64,000 nucleotides of DNA, taken from the NCBI GenBank assembly GCA_027310575.1, contig DAIDAO010000045.1, forward strand, positions 1-64,000, written 5' to 3'. Both the position numbers and the translations under genes were made by a program. The notes beneath the pieces are model-generated. The model worked only from the letters and a program-made list of their open reading frames with translations. It had not been told where the DNA came from and ran no database searches. Shown here one piece after another: positions 1-8,497 of the stretch (the first letter of the stretch is position 1; the number at the start of each line of letters is the position of its first letter). Source of the stretch: a bacterium (GTDB taxonomy: Archaea; Thermoproteota; Nitrososphaeria; Nitrososphaerales; Gagatemarchaeaceae).

Positions 1-503
1 TCGGCATCAGCGACATCATGGACTACGAAGGGGAGCTCGCGGTCGTGATAGGGAAGGCGGCGCGCAACGTCAGGCGCTCGGACGCATGGGAGCACGTCCT
101 CGGCTACATGCTGCTCAACGACATGTCGGCCAGGAGCCTCTACCGGGTGCCGCAGGGGCAGGGCACGATGCTCGACTGGTTCTCATGCAAGGCGATGGAC
201 CGTTCGACCCCGGTGGGGCCGTGGATAGTGACAGCTGACGAGGCGGGGGACTTCGCTGACCTGCACGTCGAGACGTACCTCGGCGGGTCCAGGGTGCAGT
301 CAGGGAGCGCCTCCGACATGGTCTTCGACGTGCCGAAGATAATCGAGCACGCCTCCAGCAGGGTGACGCTGAACCCAGGCGACGTGATCTCCACCGGGAC
401 GCCCGCAGGCGTCGGGGTGGCACTGAAGCGGACGCTGCAGAAGGGAGACGTGGTGAAGGTGCAGGCCGAAAGGATAGGCCACCTAGAGAACAGGATCGTG
501 TAG
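1..503 (+). CDS. Fumarylacetoacetate hydrolase family protein, C-terminal part
   Basis: The frame is open to the left edge, so the N-terminus lies outside the window and only about 166 residues are visible. They carry the FAH-fold core: the DYEGELAVVIG stretch, whose two acidic residues bind the divalent metal in this family, then NDMSAR, a KAMDRSTPVGP segment and the closing STGTPAGVG loop. Members hydrolyse or decarboxylate diketo acids or 2-oxo-hydroxy acids in aromatic and sugar catabolism, or act as oxaloacetate decarboxylases or acylpyruvases; the substrate cannot be read from this fragment. The downstream gene has its own promoter. Confidence 0.85.
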   Translation, partial: GISDIMDYEGELAVVIGKAARNVRRSDAWEHVLGYMLLNDMSARSLYRVPQGQGTMLDWFSCKAMDRSTPVGPWIVTADEAGDFADLHVETYLGGSRVQSGSASDMVFDVPKIIEHASSRVTLNPGDVISTGTPAGVGVALKRTLQKGDVVKVQAERIGHLENRIV

Positions 504-511
504 GCGTCCGG

Positions 512-524
512 AAATTTGTAAATA
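512..524 (+). promoter_or_regulatory. TATA-like box for the Tes-like gene
   Basis: The A/T-rich run AAATTTGTAAATA is centred about 28 bases before the ATG at 547, the spacing expected when transcription starts at the start codon itself (leaderless mRNA). Confidence 0.6.
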
Positions 525-546
525 ACCAACCCCGGCCGCCGAGGCA

Positions 547-2130
547 ATGGAGCTTTACCGCTCCACGGAATCGGTCTGCCCCGCGCACGCAGGCCAGGGG
601 GACTGGAGGAAGATAGAGGCGAAGCTGTGGATAGACCGCTTCAAGAACGAGGTCTGGATGACCAAGCACTGCGAGCGGCACGGCGAGTTCCAGGACCTCA
701 TCTCGACCGACGCCGGCGAGTACCTCAGGGCGGAGAGGTTCGCGCAGAAGGGGAGCGGCGTGCAGGACCCGATCAACTACACAGACGGCGAGTGCCCGAC
801 GCGGTGCGGCCTCTGCTTCGACCACGAGACGAAGACCGTACTCGCGATCATCGACGTGACCAACAGGTGCAACATGAAGTGCCCAGTCTGCTTCGCCAAC
901 GCGGGCGCAGCCGGGTACGTCTACGAGCCCACCCTGGACCAGATCGACAGGATGCTCGAGGCCGCGACGAAGGTCAACTTCCCCAAGGGGATCCACGCCC
1001 TCCAGCTGTCAGGAGGAGAGCCCACGGTGAGGGACGACCTGCTGGAGATCATCAAGCTGGTGAAGCGCCACGGCATCAACCACATCGAGCTGAACACAAA
1101 CGGCCTGAAGGTCGGCGACCCGGACACCGGCCCGGCTTACCTCAGGGCGCTCAAGGACGCCGGGATCTCGACCCTCTATCTCCAGTTCGACGGCCTCACC
1201 CCAGACGCCAGGATGCCCGGGAGGGTCCCTGTCTCGGACGAGGAGGGGAGGTCGATGTCCGGAGAGGGGAGGAGGAAGCTGGCCGAGTACTACACGGGAC
1301 GGCAGCTGAACGTCGCAGACAGCGCGAGGAAGGCGGGCTTCGGCAGCATCGTCCTCGTGGTCACGCTGCAGCGCGGGGTGAACGACGACCAGATGGGGGC
1401 CATCCTGAGGTACGCAGGGGAGAACTCCGACGTCGTCAGGTGCGTCAACTTCCAGCCTGTCTCGATGGCCGGGAGGATGGACAGGAACAAGATCAGGGAG
1501 GTGAGGATAACCAACGCGGACGTGGTGAACGGCGTCGAGCGGCAGACGGGCGGGCAGATCAGGGCGAGCGACTTCTTCCCCATCCCGGTGGAGGTGCCGC
1601 TGGCGAGCTACATCGAGCTCGTCAGGGGGAGGAAGGACTACTACGACAGGTTCTCCACCCACTCCCAGTGCGGCAGGGCGACCCTGGTCTACGTCACCAG
1701 AAAGGGCGGCGAGGTGGCCTTCGACCCGGTCACCAGGCACATGGACCCGGAGAAGCTGTACTCTTCGCTTGAAGGCGCGAGCAGGTCCGGGAGGGCAGCC
1801 GGGACGCTGAAGGGGGTCTACGGCGTCCTGAGGCACACCGACCGGAGGCTGAAAAAGGAGATGTTCTCGCCAATCCTGCTGAAGGGGAACTACAAGGGCA
1901 CTGGGGACTTCATGAGGAAGGTGCTGATGATAGGGGACATGCACTTCATGGACGCGTACAACTTCGACTTCCAGAGGGTGCGCAAGTGCGCCATCCACTA
2001 CATCGTCCCCGACGAGCGCTTCGGCGCCAGGGTCGTCCCCTTCTGCACGATGAACAACTTCCACAGGCCGCAGATTGAGAAGCGGCTCTCGGTCCCCCTC
2101 GCAGCCTTCCGCCCCGGCACCAGGGTCTAG
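547..2130 (+). CDS. tes: Radical SAM protein, tetraether lipid synthase (Tes)-like
   Basis: A 527-residue radical SAM enzyme. The cluster-binding motif CNMKCPVCFA lies near residue 110, followed by the SAM-binding QLSGGEPT. Before it is a Cys/His-rich N-terminal region (C11, CERHG, CPTRCGLC), as in the MJ0619/Tes family, and a Cys-containing C-terminal region follows (SQCGRATLVYV, CAIHYIV, PFCTMNN). Tes joins two archaeol chains tail to tail to make GDGT membrane lipids; paralogues make related cross-links. Start is the ATG 28 bases after a TATA box. It appears monocistronic. Whether it is the main GDGT synthase or a paralogue is not decidable here. Confidence 0.72.
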   Translation: MELYRSTESVCPAHAGQGDWRKIEAKLWIDRFKNEVWMTKHCERHGEFQDLISTDAGEYLRAERFAQKGSGVQDPINYTDGECPTRCGLCFDHETKTVLAIIDVTNRCNMKCPVCFANAGAAGYVYEPTLDQIDRMLEAATKVNFPKGIHALQLSGGEPTVRDDLLEIIKLVKRHGINHIELNTNGLKVGDPDTGPAYLRALKDAGISTLYLQFDGLTPDARMPGRVPVSDEEGRSMSGEGRRKLAEYYTGRQLNVADSARKAGFGSIVLVVTLQRGVNDDQMGAILRYAGENSDVVRCVNFQPVSMAGRMDRNKIREVRITNADVVNGVERQTGGQIRASDFFPIPVEVPLASYIELVRGRKDYYDRFSTHSQCGRATLVYVTRKGGEVAFDPVTRHMDPEKLYSSLEGASRSGRAAGTLKGVYGVLRHTDRRLKKEMFSPILLKGNYKGTGDFMRKVLMIGDMHFMDAYNFDFQRVRKCAIHYIVPDERFGARVVPFCTMNNFHRPQIEKRLSVPLAAFRPGTRV

Positions 2131-2151
2131 GGCGCGCCTGGCTTATTCGCG

Positions 2152-2391
2152 CTACCGGCTCCTGTAGACGCCGACGAGCATCACCCCGACGCTGACGGCC
2201 AAGAAGCCGAAGTCCAGCGCCCACGCGTCCCAGAGCGCGAAGTGGCCTATCAGGGGAAACTCGTAGCTTGGTATGCCGAGGGTCATGTATGTGAACAGCT
2301 CGTCGTCCACCATCAGGAATACGCCGAACAGGAAGGCCCCGACGAGGGCCATGACGTTGTACCTTGCGGGCAGGGCGCGCGTCTTCAGCAT
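2152..2391 (-). CDS. Small two-helix membrane protein
   Basis: This 79-residue protein has two clear hydrophobic segments (about residues 12-27 and 59-75) joined by an acidic/aromatic loop with DDELFTYM and FALWDAW. A TATA-like GTTCTTAACC on the same strand lies about 29 bases before the ATG, supporting a real, leaderless gene. No family was recognised. It converges on the Tes-like gene, ending 21 bases from its stop. Confidence 0.55.
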   Translation of the reverse strand: MLKTRALPARYNVMALVGAFLFGVFLMVDDELFTYMTLGIPSYEFPLIGHFALWDAWALDFGFLAVSVGVMLVGVYRSR

Positions 2392-2492
2392 CGGGCTCCC
2401 CGCGCCCGAAGTGAGTTCTTAACCGAAATGAACTCCTGCTCCGTAGGGAGGTTGTGTCCGGATGCCGCGCCCAGGGCCGGGATGACTGGGCC

Positions 2493-3122
2493 TCACTCTC
2501 GGCCGTACGCGTTCCGTATTCTCTTCAGGTCTGCCTCGCCGAGGCCCGATATCCCCCCGGCCTGACGGCCCGCGAGGAAGATCTTGGCGCTCTCCTCCAG
2601 GACTTCCAGCCGCGAGGCGGCCTCGTGGAGGTCCGCTCCCAGAGAGAAGAAGCCATGGTTCCTTATCCCCACCATGTCGCACTTCCCCAGGGACTCTTCT
2701 ACGGCCCTGGCGCCTGCCTCCCCCGGGACAGCGAAGTCGACCACCTCCAGCCGCCTGACCATGACCGCGTGCTCGGGGGTCATGACCGGCACCGCCACCC
2801 CGGCAGTGATCAGGGCGACGGCCGTCGGCGGGTGCCCATGGACCACGGCGCCAACGTCCTCCCTCAGCCTGTAGGCCGCCAGGTGCGTCGGGAGCTCGCT
2901 CGAAGGATTCTTCTTCCCGAGTACCTTCCCGTCGAGGCTCACCCTGACCAGGTCCCCTTCCGCCACGCCCCCCTTGAAATAGCCCGCGGGCGTGATCAGC
3001 ATCTGCCTCCTCGAGGGGAGCAGGACGCTGGCGTTCCCGCCCACGCCGGAGACCAGCCCCCTCACGTACAGCCTCCTTATGGTGTGGGCGAGCTCCCTCC
3101 CTAGGCGCCCGGGCCCGTTCAT
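2493..3122 (-). CDS. Class II aldolase/adducin family protein (L-fuculose-phosphate aldolase-like)
   Basis: 209 residues from the chosen ATG. Visible family marks are GNASVLL near residue 30, the zinc-ligand motif HGHPPTAVAL near residue 95, EHAVMVRR, and RNHGFFSLG with the third zinc histidine. The family cleaves or epimerises sugar phosphates such as fuculose-1-phosphate and ribulose-5-phosphate to give DHAP or glycolaldehyde phosphate. The ORF track extends 76 residues upstream, but that part reads through the divergent promoter and the antisense of the next gene; a TATA-like ATTTAATA lies 28 bases before the ATG at 3122. The exact sugar is unknown. Confidence 0.82.
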   Translation of the reverse strand: MNGPGRLGRELAHTIRRLYVRGLVSGVGGNASVLLPSRRQMLITPAGYFKGGVAEGDLVRVSLDGKVLGKKNPSSELPTHLAAYRLREDVGAVVHGHPPTAVALITAGVAVPVMTPEHAVMVRRLEVVDFAVPGEAGARAVEESLGKCDMVGIRNHGFFSLGADLHEAASRLEVLEESAKIFLAGRQAGGISGLGEADLKRIRNAYGRE

Positions 3123-3146
3123 CCCGAAACGCGCCGGCTCGTAGTC

Positions 3147-3177
3147 TATTAAATCAGAGAGATTCAGGACTAAATAC
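3147..3177. promoter_or_regulatory. Divergent promoter pair
   Basis: Two A/T-rich boxes face apart: TATTAAAT (3147-3154) about 28 bases before the minus-strand aldolase ATG at 3122, and ACTAAATAC (3169-3177) about 29 bases before the plus-strand ATG at 3202. Confidence 0.6.
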
Positions 3178-3201
3178 TCGCGCGCGGCCCGACATGGCGA
3201 A

Positions 3202-3567
3202 ATGGGGACGCCTGCTCCGAAGGACGTCGTGACGTCATACATCGGCGCCCTCGACGCCCAGGAATACGACAGGGCGCTGTCGTATCTCGACGACAGAGTG
3301 AGGATCAGGGGCCCGGCGGGCGAGACCTTCGGCAAGCCGCTGGACTTCATCGAGATGCTCCGGAAGTATCAGGGGAGATACGACGTCAAGAAGGTCTTCG
3401 CAGACGGAGAGGACGTGTGCGTGCTCTACGACCTCGCCACGAACGGGCCCACCGTGTACATGTCGTCCTGGTACAAGGTCAGGGACGGCAGGATAGTCTC
3501 GGTCACCACGGTCTTCGACCCGCGGGCATTCGGGCCGCCTCCGGGCGCGAGTAAAGGCCGGCCCTGA
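3202..3567 (+). CDS. NTF2-like (SnoaL-type) protein
   Basis: 121 residues with the cone-fold pattern of NTF2-like proteins: an N-terminal helix (DVVTSYIGALDAQEYDRALSYL), a short strand with VRIRGPAGE, a helix FIEMLRKYQ, then alternating strands ending in WYKVRDGRIVSVTTVFDPR. Members are small cytosolic ligand-binding proteins, isomerases or cyclases; no catalytic set can be assigned. Leaderless ATG start with a TATA box at 3169. The next gene has its own TATA box. Confidence 0.7.
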   Translation: MGTPAPKDVVTSYIGALDAQEYDRALSYLDDRVRIRGPAGETFGKPLDFIEMLRKYQGRYDVKKVFADGEDVCVLYDLATNGPTVYMSSWYKVRDGRIVSVTTVFDPRAFGPPPGASKGRP

Positions 3568-3623
3568 CTCTGGAAGATTCTACCAAAAATCATTAATTGC
3601 GGAAGGGCGCTGTGCACAGTGAA

Positions 3624-4004
3624 ATGGAAACAATTACGAAGCAAGAGCTCTCGACCAAGCTGGGCTCGCCCGGCGTGGTCGTCGTGAACGTCCTCGAGCC
3701 AGAAACCTACGACAAGATCCACATCAAGGGCTCCATCTCCATACCAGGAGGCCAGCTCCAGGCCGGACGGTGGAAGGAGCTGGACAAGAGCAAAGAGGTC
3801 GTCACCCACTGCTCCAGCTACACGTGCAACGCCTCGAGAGAGGCGGCCGAGTTCCTAGCAAAGCAGGGATACAACGTGCGAGCATACGAAGGCGGGATGA
3901 AGGAGTGGGCCGAGTCCGGCCTCCCGACGGAGGGAAGGCTCTCCCCGCAGCAGTGGCTCGCCGAGAAGTACAGGCAGTCGCAAACGATGGCTGCACCGGC
4001 GTGA
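3624..4004 (+). CDS. Rhodanese-like sulfurtransferase
   Basis: A single-domain rhodanese of 126 residues: VVVVNVLEPETYDKIHIKGSISIPG (the family's DVRxxxEYxxGHIxGAxNIP region), then the active loop HCSSYTCNAS with the persulfide cysteine, ending in YEGGMKEWAESGLP. Rhodaneses move sulfane sulfur to thiophilic acceptors. The ORF track begins at a TTG (3597), but that overlaps the A/T box CATTAATT (3591-3598), so the ATG at 3624, about 29 bases downstream, is preferred. Confidence 0.85.
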   Translation: METITKQELSTKLGSPGVVVVNVLEPETYDKIHIKGSISIPGGQLQAGRWKELDKSKEVVTHCSSYTCNASREAAEFLAKQGYNVRAYEGGMKEWAESGLPTEGRLSPQQWLAEKYRQSQTMAAPA

Positions 4005-4128
4005 AGTCCCCCGGGAAAAGCACGGAGACATCCCTCTCGCCCGGGGGACCGTCCCCCAATTTTCCAGTTGACCGTCTGACGGACCAAAGGCTCTCCGGAT
4101 TGGCGCCCAGGTGAACGGTGTGGTCATC

Positions 4129-5187
4129 ATGGCCCAAACAGTCCCGAAGGGAAAGGCCCGCGCCGACATCTCAGCGATAGCGAACACCGTGATAGTCCTG
4201 CAGGAGAACCACACCTTCGACAACTACTTCGGGACCTACCCGGGCGCGGACGGGACAGCCGGAAAGCCGTACTGCCTCCCCGACGCTCCTGGGTCCTCGA
4301 AGTGCGTCAGCCTCTACCACGACGCCAGCATCACCCCAGTGGACATGAACCACAACTGGAAGTCCGCGCACGCCGACTACGATTCCGGGAAGATGGACGG
4401 GTTCGTCTACGCCGAGGGGGACAAGGAGACGATGGGGTACCATGACAGGCAGGAGGTGGGGCGGTACTGGAAGGCGGCCGACGCCTACGTCCTCTGCGAC
4501 AGGTTCTTCACGTCCGTGATGAGCGAAAGCGCCCCCAACCACCTCTTCCTGGTGGCCGGGACGGCCGGGGGTCTCATCGACGACAGGGTCCCGGACATGC
4601 TCCCGTTCCCTCCCATATTCCAGCAACTGGACGCAGCCGGCGTGTCTTGGAAGGTCTACAGCGACACCACCTCCTGGTACAAGAGCTTCTCGTACGTCCA
4701 GAACTCGTCCGCGGCCACGGCGAACTTCAAGAGCGCCGCCGGATTCAAGGCCGACGTGTCCGCCGGCCAGCTCAGCAGGGTCTCGTGGATAATCGGAGCC
4801 CCAGGCGGGGACGAGCACCCGCCGAAGAGCATCCAGGCCGGCATGAACTCCGTGGCCGACGACATAGTGAACTTCGTGGGCGGGAGCCCGTACTGGCGCG
4901 CATCGGCTATCTTCGTGACCTGGGACGACTACGGCGGCTTCTTCGACCACGTCGCGCCCCCGCAGGTCGACAAGTACGGCTACGGGTTCAGGGTCCCCTG
5001 CCTTGTGATCTCCCCCTACGCGAAGGCGGGCTTCGTCGACAGCGCAGCGAACGACCACGCATCGATACTCAGGTTCGTCGAAACCAGGTACGGCCTCTCC
5101 CCGCTCAGCACGAGGGACGCTTCTGCGAACAGCTTCCTGGAGGCATTCGACTTCACCCAGGCCCCGCGCCCCTTCACCCCGATCTAG
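4129..5187 (+). CDS. Phosphoesterase family protein (phospholipase C / acid phosphatase AcpA type)
   Basis: About 352 residues. The N-terminus carries the metal-site motif [19 protein letters not shown] and the C-terminal half has [18 protein letters not shown] and [17 protein letters not shown], diagnostic for the bacterial phospholipase C/AcpA phosphoesterase family, which hydrolyses phospholipid or other phosphate esters. Most relatives are exported by Tat or Sec; no signal peptide is visible here from either the GTG at 4111 or the ATG at 4129. Followed, with its own TATA box, by a putative metalloprotease gene. Possibly acquired from bacteria (inference). Confidence 0.82.
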   Translation: MAQTVPKGKARADISAIANTVIVLQENHTFDNYFGTYPGADGTAGKPYCLPDAPGSSKCVSLYHDASITPVDMNHNWKSAHADYDSGKMDGFVYAEGDKETMGYHDRQEVGRYWKAADAYVLCDRFFTSVMSESAPNHLFLVAGTAGGLIDDRVPDMLPFPPIFQQLDAAGVSWKVYSDTTSWYKSFSYVQNSSAATANFKSAAGFKADVSAGQLSRVSWIIGAPGGDEHPPKSIQAGMNSVADDIVNFVGGSPYWRASAIFVTWDDYGGFFDHVAPPQVDKYGYGFRVPCLVISPYAKAGFVDSAANDHASILRFVETRYGLSPLSTRDASANSFLEAFDFTQAPRPFTPI

Positions 5188-5256
5188 CCCGCAGGCCGCC
5201 GCTGGAGAAGCACCCGCACACAAAGCTAATCTGAGACTGCATTCCCAAAGGACTGG

Positions 5257-6186
5257 ATGGACCGGCTCTGCCACACCCGATTTGTGAAGAACGCGAGATT
5301 CCTTCAGAGCGCAGAGGTCGGGTTCATCCCGAAGGCCGAGCCGCTCGACGGCTTCCAGGCGCTCGTGCCCGCTTCGGTGCTCAGGCGGCTGGAGCGCCTC
5401 ACCGTCGAAGAGATCAAGGACGGACGGCTGGCTGAAGCCGTCTCGAAGAGGAAGCCCCCCGCCGCCCAGACGAAGGCAGCCGGGCCGCTCTTCTCAGGGA
5501 CGCTGCGGTTCATGCAGGTCGCCTTCTCCTCTTCCTCCAGAAGCAGGGCGGGCGTGCCGATCTCGGACCTGGAGACTGCCATGAGGTATGCCAGCCTCGC
5601 GGTCGGTCCCATCTCGGCGTACGCGTCCCAGTACGGGCCCAACAGGCTGGCGGTCGCAGTCGCAGCCGTCCCATTCAACGCCGCAGTGACCGACGGGAAG
5701 TACAACGACAGCGTCCTGTCAGGGTGGGTCGACAAGATCGCGGGGGCGAACGGCCTCGGTTCGGACTCCTGCCTCGTCTTCCTCAACCCCCAGGGGGTCG
5801 TCAACACCGACGCCGACCCGACGCAGGGGGTCATGGGGTACCACAACCTGTCGTCGTCCGGCATCCCCTACGTGTTCGTCAACGTCATGGGGGCAGGGCT
5901 TACGATCGACGACAGGCAGGACGTGTACGCCATGGCGCTGAGCCACGAGATCGCTGAAATGACTGTCGACCCCAGAGCTGACGGGAGCAACCCCGAGGTG
6001 TCTGACCCGTGCAGCGGGAACTGCAGCGTCGGCTACCGCAACTACTTCGACCAGGGCGGAAGCTGGCTCGGAGGCGTGCCTCCTCGGAGCTACTCGTTCT
6101 TCACGGACGGGATAGCGACCCCTGCCACTGTGGCCCAGTGCCCGGCGCCAGCCTCGTCCTGCACGTACCCCCCGCCGAGGCACTGA
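5257..6186 (+). CDS. Putative zinc metalloprotease-like protein (HEIAEM motif)
   Basis: A 309-residue protein with no assigned family. Around residues 228-240 it has ALSHEIAEMTVDP, resembling a minimal gluzincin-type site (HExxE followed by Asp) found in bacterial extracellular proteins. The C-terminus is Cys-rich (SDPCSGNCSVGY, QCPAPASSC), as in disulfide-bonded secreted proteins, yet no N-terminal signal peptide is seen. The N-terminal 80 residues are charged and may be a propeptide. A GCTAATCTGA box lies about 29 bases before the ATG. Function is inferred from the motif only. Confidence 0.55.
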   Translation: MDRLCHTRFVKNARFLQSAEVGFIPKAEPLDGFQALVPASVLRRLERLTVEEIKDGRLAEAVSKRKPPAAQTKAAGPLFSGTLRFMQVAFSSSSRSRAGVPISDLETAMRYASLAVGPISAYASQYGPNRLAVAVAAVPFNAAVTDGKYNDSVLSGWVDKIAGANGLGSDSCLVFLNPQGVVNTDADPTQGVMGYHNLSSSGIPYVFVNVMGAGLTIDDRQDVYAMALSHEIAEMTVDPRADGSNPEVSDPCSGNCSVGYRNYFDQGGSWLGGVPPRSYSFFTDGIATPATVAQCPAPASSCTYPPPRH

Positions 6187-6271
6187 CGGAGCCCCTGCCG
6201 GTCCCAGTCCCCGCGTCCACCCTAACCGATACGCGTCTCGGCTTAAACGGAAGAAGGAGGGCTCGCCTGGC

Positions 6272-7243
6272 ATGGAAGCGGTAGTCGGGAGGCTGCTGGC
6301 GTCGCAGGAGCCCTCCGTCCGCCTGAAGACCCGCCTAGAGATCCTCTGCGAGAGCGCTGATTCCAGTACCAACGTCAGGCTGCAGGGGGAGGTCAAGAGG
6401 AGTCAGAGGGTCAGGGCGCTGCTCTCCGGCCGGAAGGACGGGGTCATACCCTGCCACCCCTACGCCAAGTGGTTCGGAGCGCACTGGGTCCTCGCGGCGC
6501 TGGCGGACCTCCGGTACCCCGCCGCGGACAGGTCCCTCGCCCCCATGAGGGGCCAGGTGTACGAGTGGCTCTTCTCGAAGCAGCACATGGAATACGTCCC
6601 GAAGCACGAACCGTACGCCGGCCCCTACATGAGGGTCAGGGGGCTCGTGCGGGCCCACGCGTCGGTCGAGGGCAACGCGGTCTACTACCTGAACGCGCTG
6701 GGGCTGGCTGACGGGAGGACTGCAGAGCTGGCCGAAAGGCTGGTCGGGTGGCAGTGGCCGGACGGCGAATGGAACTGCGACAAGAGACCCGGCGCGCACA
6801 CGTCGTCGTTCACTGAGAGCCTCATCCCCATGAGGGGGCTGGCGGCCCACGCCAGGGCCACGGGCGGCCACCGCGACGCGATCGACAGGGCTGCGGAGTT
6901 CTTCCTCGAGCGCAGGCTCTTCAAGCGGAAGAGGGACGGCAGAATCATATCTCCCAGGTTCGCCAAGCTGCACTATCCCTGCTACTGGCACTACGACATC
7001 CTGGCCGCGTTGACTGTCATGAAGGAAGCCGGGTTCGCGAAGGACGAGAGGTGCGCCGACGCCCTCTCTCTCCTGGCTTCGAAGAGGCTCCCGGACGGCG
7101 GGTTCCCGGCGGAGGAGAAGTACTACGCGGAAGGGAGCGGGTGGAAGAGCCGCAGCTCCCCTGTAGGCTGGGGAGGGGTGAGCAAGAACAGGATGAACGA
7201 GTTCGTGACCTGCGAGGCGCTCGGCGTGCTGAGTTACTCGTAG
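6272..7243 (+). CDS. Prenyltransferase / squalene-cyclase-like alpha-toroid protein
   Basis: A 323-residue protein with QW-like repeats typical of alpha/alpha-toroid terpene cyclases: GWQWPDGEWNCD near residue 160, KRLPDGGFPAEE near 275, and Trp/Tyr-rich helices between (YPCYWHYDILAAL). The DxDD catalytic motif of squalene-hopene cyclase was not seen and the length is half that of a full cyclase, so it may be a single-domain non-catalytic or divergent member. No membrane segments. The ATG is 26 bases after a GCTTAAACGG box, indicating a leaderless gene. It converges on the next gene. Confidence 0.6.
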   Translation: MEAVVGRLLASQEPSVRLKTRLEILCESADSSTNVRLQGEVKRSQRVRALLSGRKDGVIPCHPYAKWFGAHWVLAALADLRYPAADRSLAPMRGQVYEWLFSKQHMEYVPKHEPYAGPYMRVRGLVRAHASVEGNAVYYLNALGLADGRTAELAERLVGWQWPDGEWNCDKRPGAHTSSFTESLIPMRGLAAHARATGGHRDAIDRAAEFFLERRLFKRKRDGRIISPRFAKLHYPCYWHYDILAALTVMKEAGFAKDERCADALSLLASKRLPDGGFPAEEKYYAEGSGWKSRSSPVGWGGVSKNRMNEFVTCEALGVLSYS

Positions 7244-7254
7244 CCTGAGCGGGC

Positions 7255-7806
7255 CTACGCGAGCGTCTGCTGCTCGTCCCTTACGGCGATCTCGTTCTGG
7301 GCGGCCAGCTGCTCCTCGAGCTTCCTGACCCTCCGCCCCAGCTCCTCCAAAGACCGCCCGAGCTCCTCCACCATCGCGGCGAGCTTCTCGTTCTCTCCTT
7401 CGCTCGCAGACTTGATCTGGAACGTCTTCGGCAGCCTCCCTTCCTTGAGCATGAGCATGACGAGCTCGTAGAGCCTCTGCTCGACGACAGGCCCGTCTTC
7501 GGCAGAAACGGGGATCGTCCCTGTGTACATCTGCACCAGCCTGTCGAGGTCCGAGAACCTCCTGTCCTTGTACACCACCCTGTACTGGTACCCTGTCCCC
7601 ACTGCGCCCGAATATGACCAGACGTCTGACTTCTTCGTCCTGTCGAGCTGGGGGCCGTCCATGAGGAACTCGACCTCTCTCCCGTTCATCGGGTTCTTCT
7701 CTGCCAGGTTGGGCTTCAACGAGCCGTTGAGGTAGGAAACCGTGAACTCCTCGACCAGACGGCGCTTCATGCCTCCCCCGAAGCTGCCGTCGCTGGCCTC
7801 GCTCAT
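7255..7806 (-). CDS. Hypothetical protein with C-terminal coiled coil
   Basis: 183 residues, not recognised. The N-terminal two thirds look globular (strand-rich, WSYSGAVGTGYQYRVVY); residues about 140-170 form a clear heptad pattern (LAAMVEELGRSLEELGRRVRKLEEQL), suggesting oligomerisation. No signal peptide or membrane helix. It ends 12 bases from the toroid gene (convergent) and is separated from the plus-strand DJ-1 gene by a 145-base promoter gap. Confidence 0.65.
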   Translation of the reverse strand: MSEASDGSFGGGMKRRLVEEFTVSYLNGSLKPNLAEKNPMNGREVEFLMDGPQLDRTKKSDVWSYSGAVGTGYQYRVVYKDRRFSDLDRLVQMYTGTIPVSAEDGPVVEQRLYELVMLMLKEGRLPKTFQIKSASEGENEKLAAMVEELGRSLEELGRRVRKLEEQLAAQNEIAVRDEQQTLA

Positions 7807-7951
7807 TCACTCAGTCACCGAATGTGGGCTTCGCCCCTCCTAATGAGAATCTGGGCCAACGAATCTTCATCTCGGAGTCAGTCTTGATTACCCAAGCGGG
7901 GGCATCCTGACACCCGTCCACCTTAAATTCCCGGAGGGTGCGCGCAGCCCG

Positions 7952-8497
7952 ATGCCCGTTTCAGCGAAGGTAGCCATCCTGGTCGAGAACCTCTACGAGG
8001 ACCTCGAGTTCTGGTACCCCTACTACAGGCTGAAGGAAGAGGGGGCGGAAGTGACGGTCGTAGGCACAGGATCGAGCCAGCTCTACAGGGGCAAGCACGG
8101 CCTGGAGGCCAGGCCCGACATCACAGCCGAACAGGCCGACCCAGGGAAGTTCGACGCGGTGGTCATCCCGGGAGGGTATGCGCCGGACTACATGAGGCGG
8201 TATCCAGCGCTGCTTGACTTCGTCCGGGGGATGCACGGGCAGGGGAAGGTGGTCGCTGCGATATGCCACGCGGGGTGGGTCCTGGCGTCGGCCGGCCTGA
8301 CGAAGGGGCTCACAATGACCTGCTTCAGCTCGATCAGGGAGGATGTCGTCAACGCGGGGGCGAACTACGTGGACAGGCCGGTCGTGAAGGACGGGAACGT
8401 CATCACTTCGCGCTTCCCTGCGGACCTGCCCGCGTTCTGCAAGGAGATCATCACGTCCCTGGGCGAGGCCAGGGTCCCCCCGATCAGCGAGAGATGA
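7952..8497 (+). CDS. DJ-1/PfpI family protein
   Basis: 181 residues of the class I glutamine amidotransferase-like fold: KVAILVENLYEDLEFWYPYYRL with the conserved acidic residue, DAVVIPGGYAPDYMR, and the nucleophile elbow AICHAGWVLAS with the reactive cysteine followed by His. Members include the PfpI peptidase/deglycase and stress proteins handling glycated or oxidised substrates. A CTTAAATTC box is 27 bases before the ATG. The stop overlaps the next start (ATGA), so the two are translated together. Confidence 0.88.
   Translation: MPVSAKVAILVENLYEDLEFWYPYYRLKEEGAEVTVVGTGSSQLYRGKHGLEARPDITAEQADPGKFDAVVIPGGYAPDYMRRYPALLDFVRGMHGQGKVVAAICHAGWVLASAGLTKGLTMTCFSSIREDVVNAGANYVDRPVVKDGNVITSRFPADLPAFCKEIITSLGEARVPPISER

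Noticed and set aside
115-996. 293-residue minus-strand ORF and similar long antisense ORFs (1009-2064, 4171-5274, 6335-7810)
   Set aside because: High GC keeps the antisense frames open; the products are Arg/Gly/Val/His-biased and match no family.
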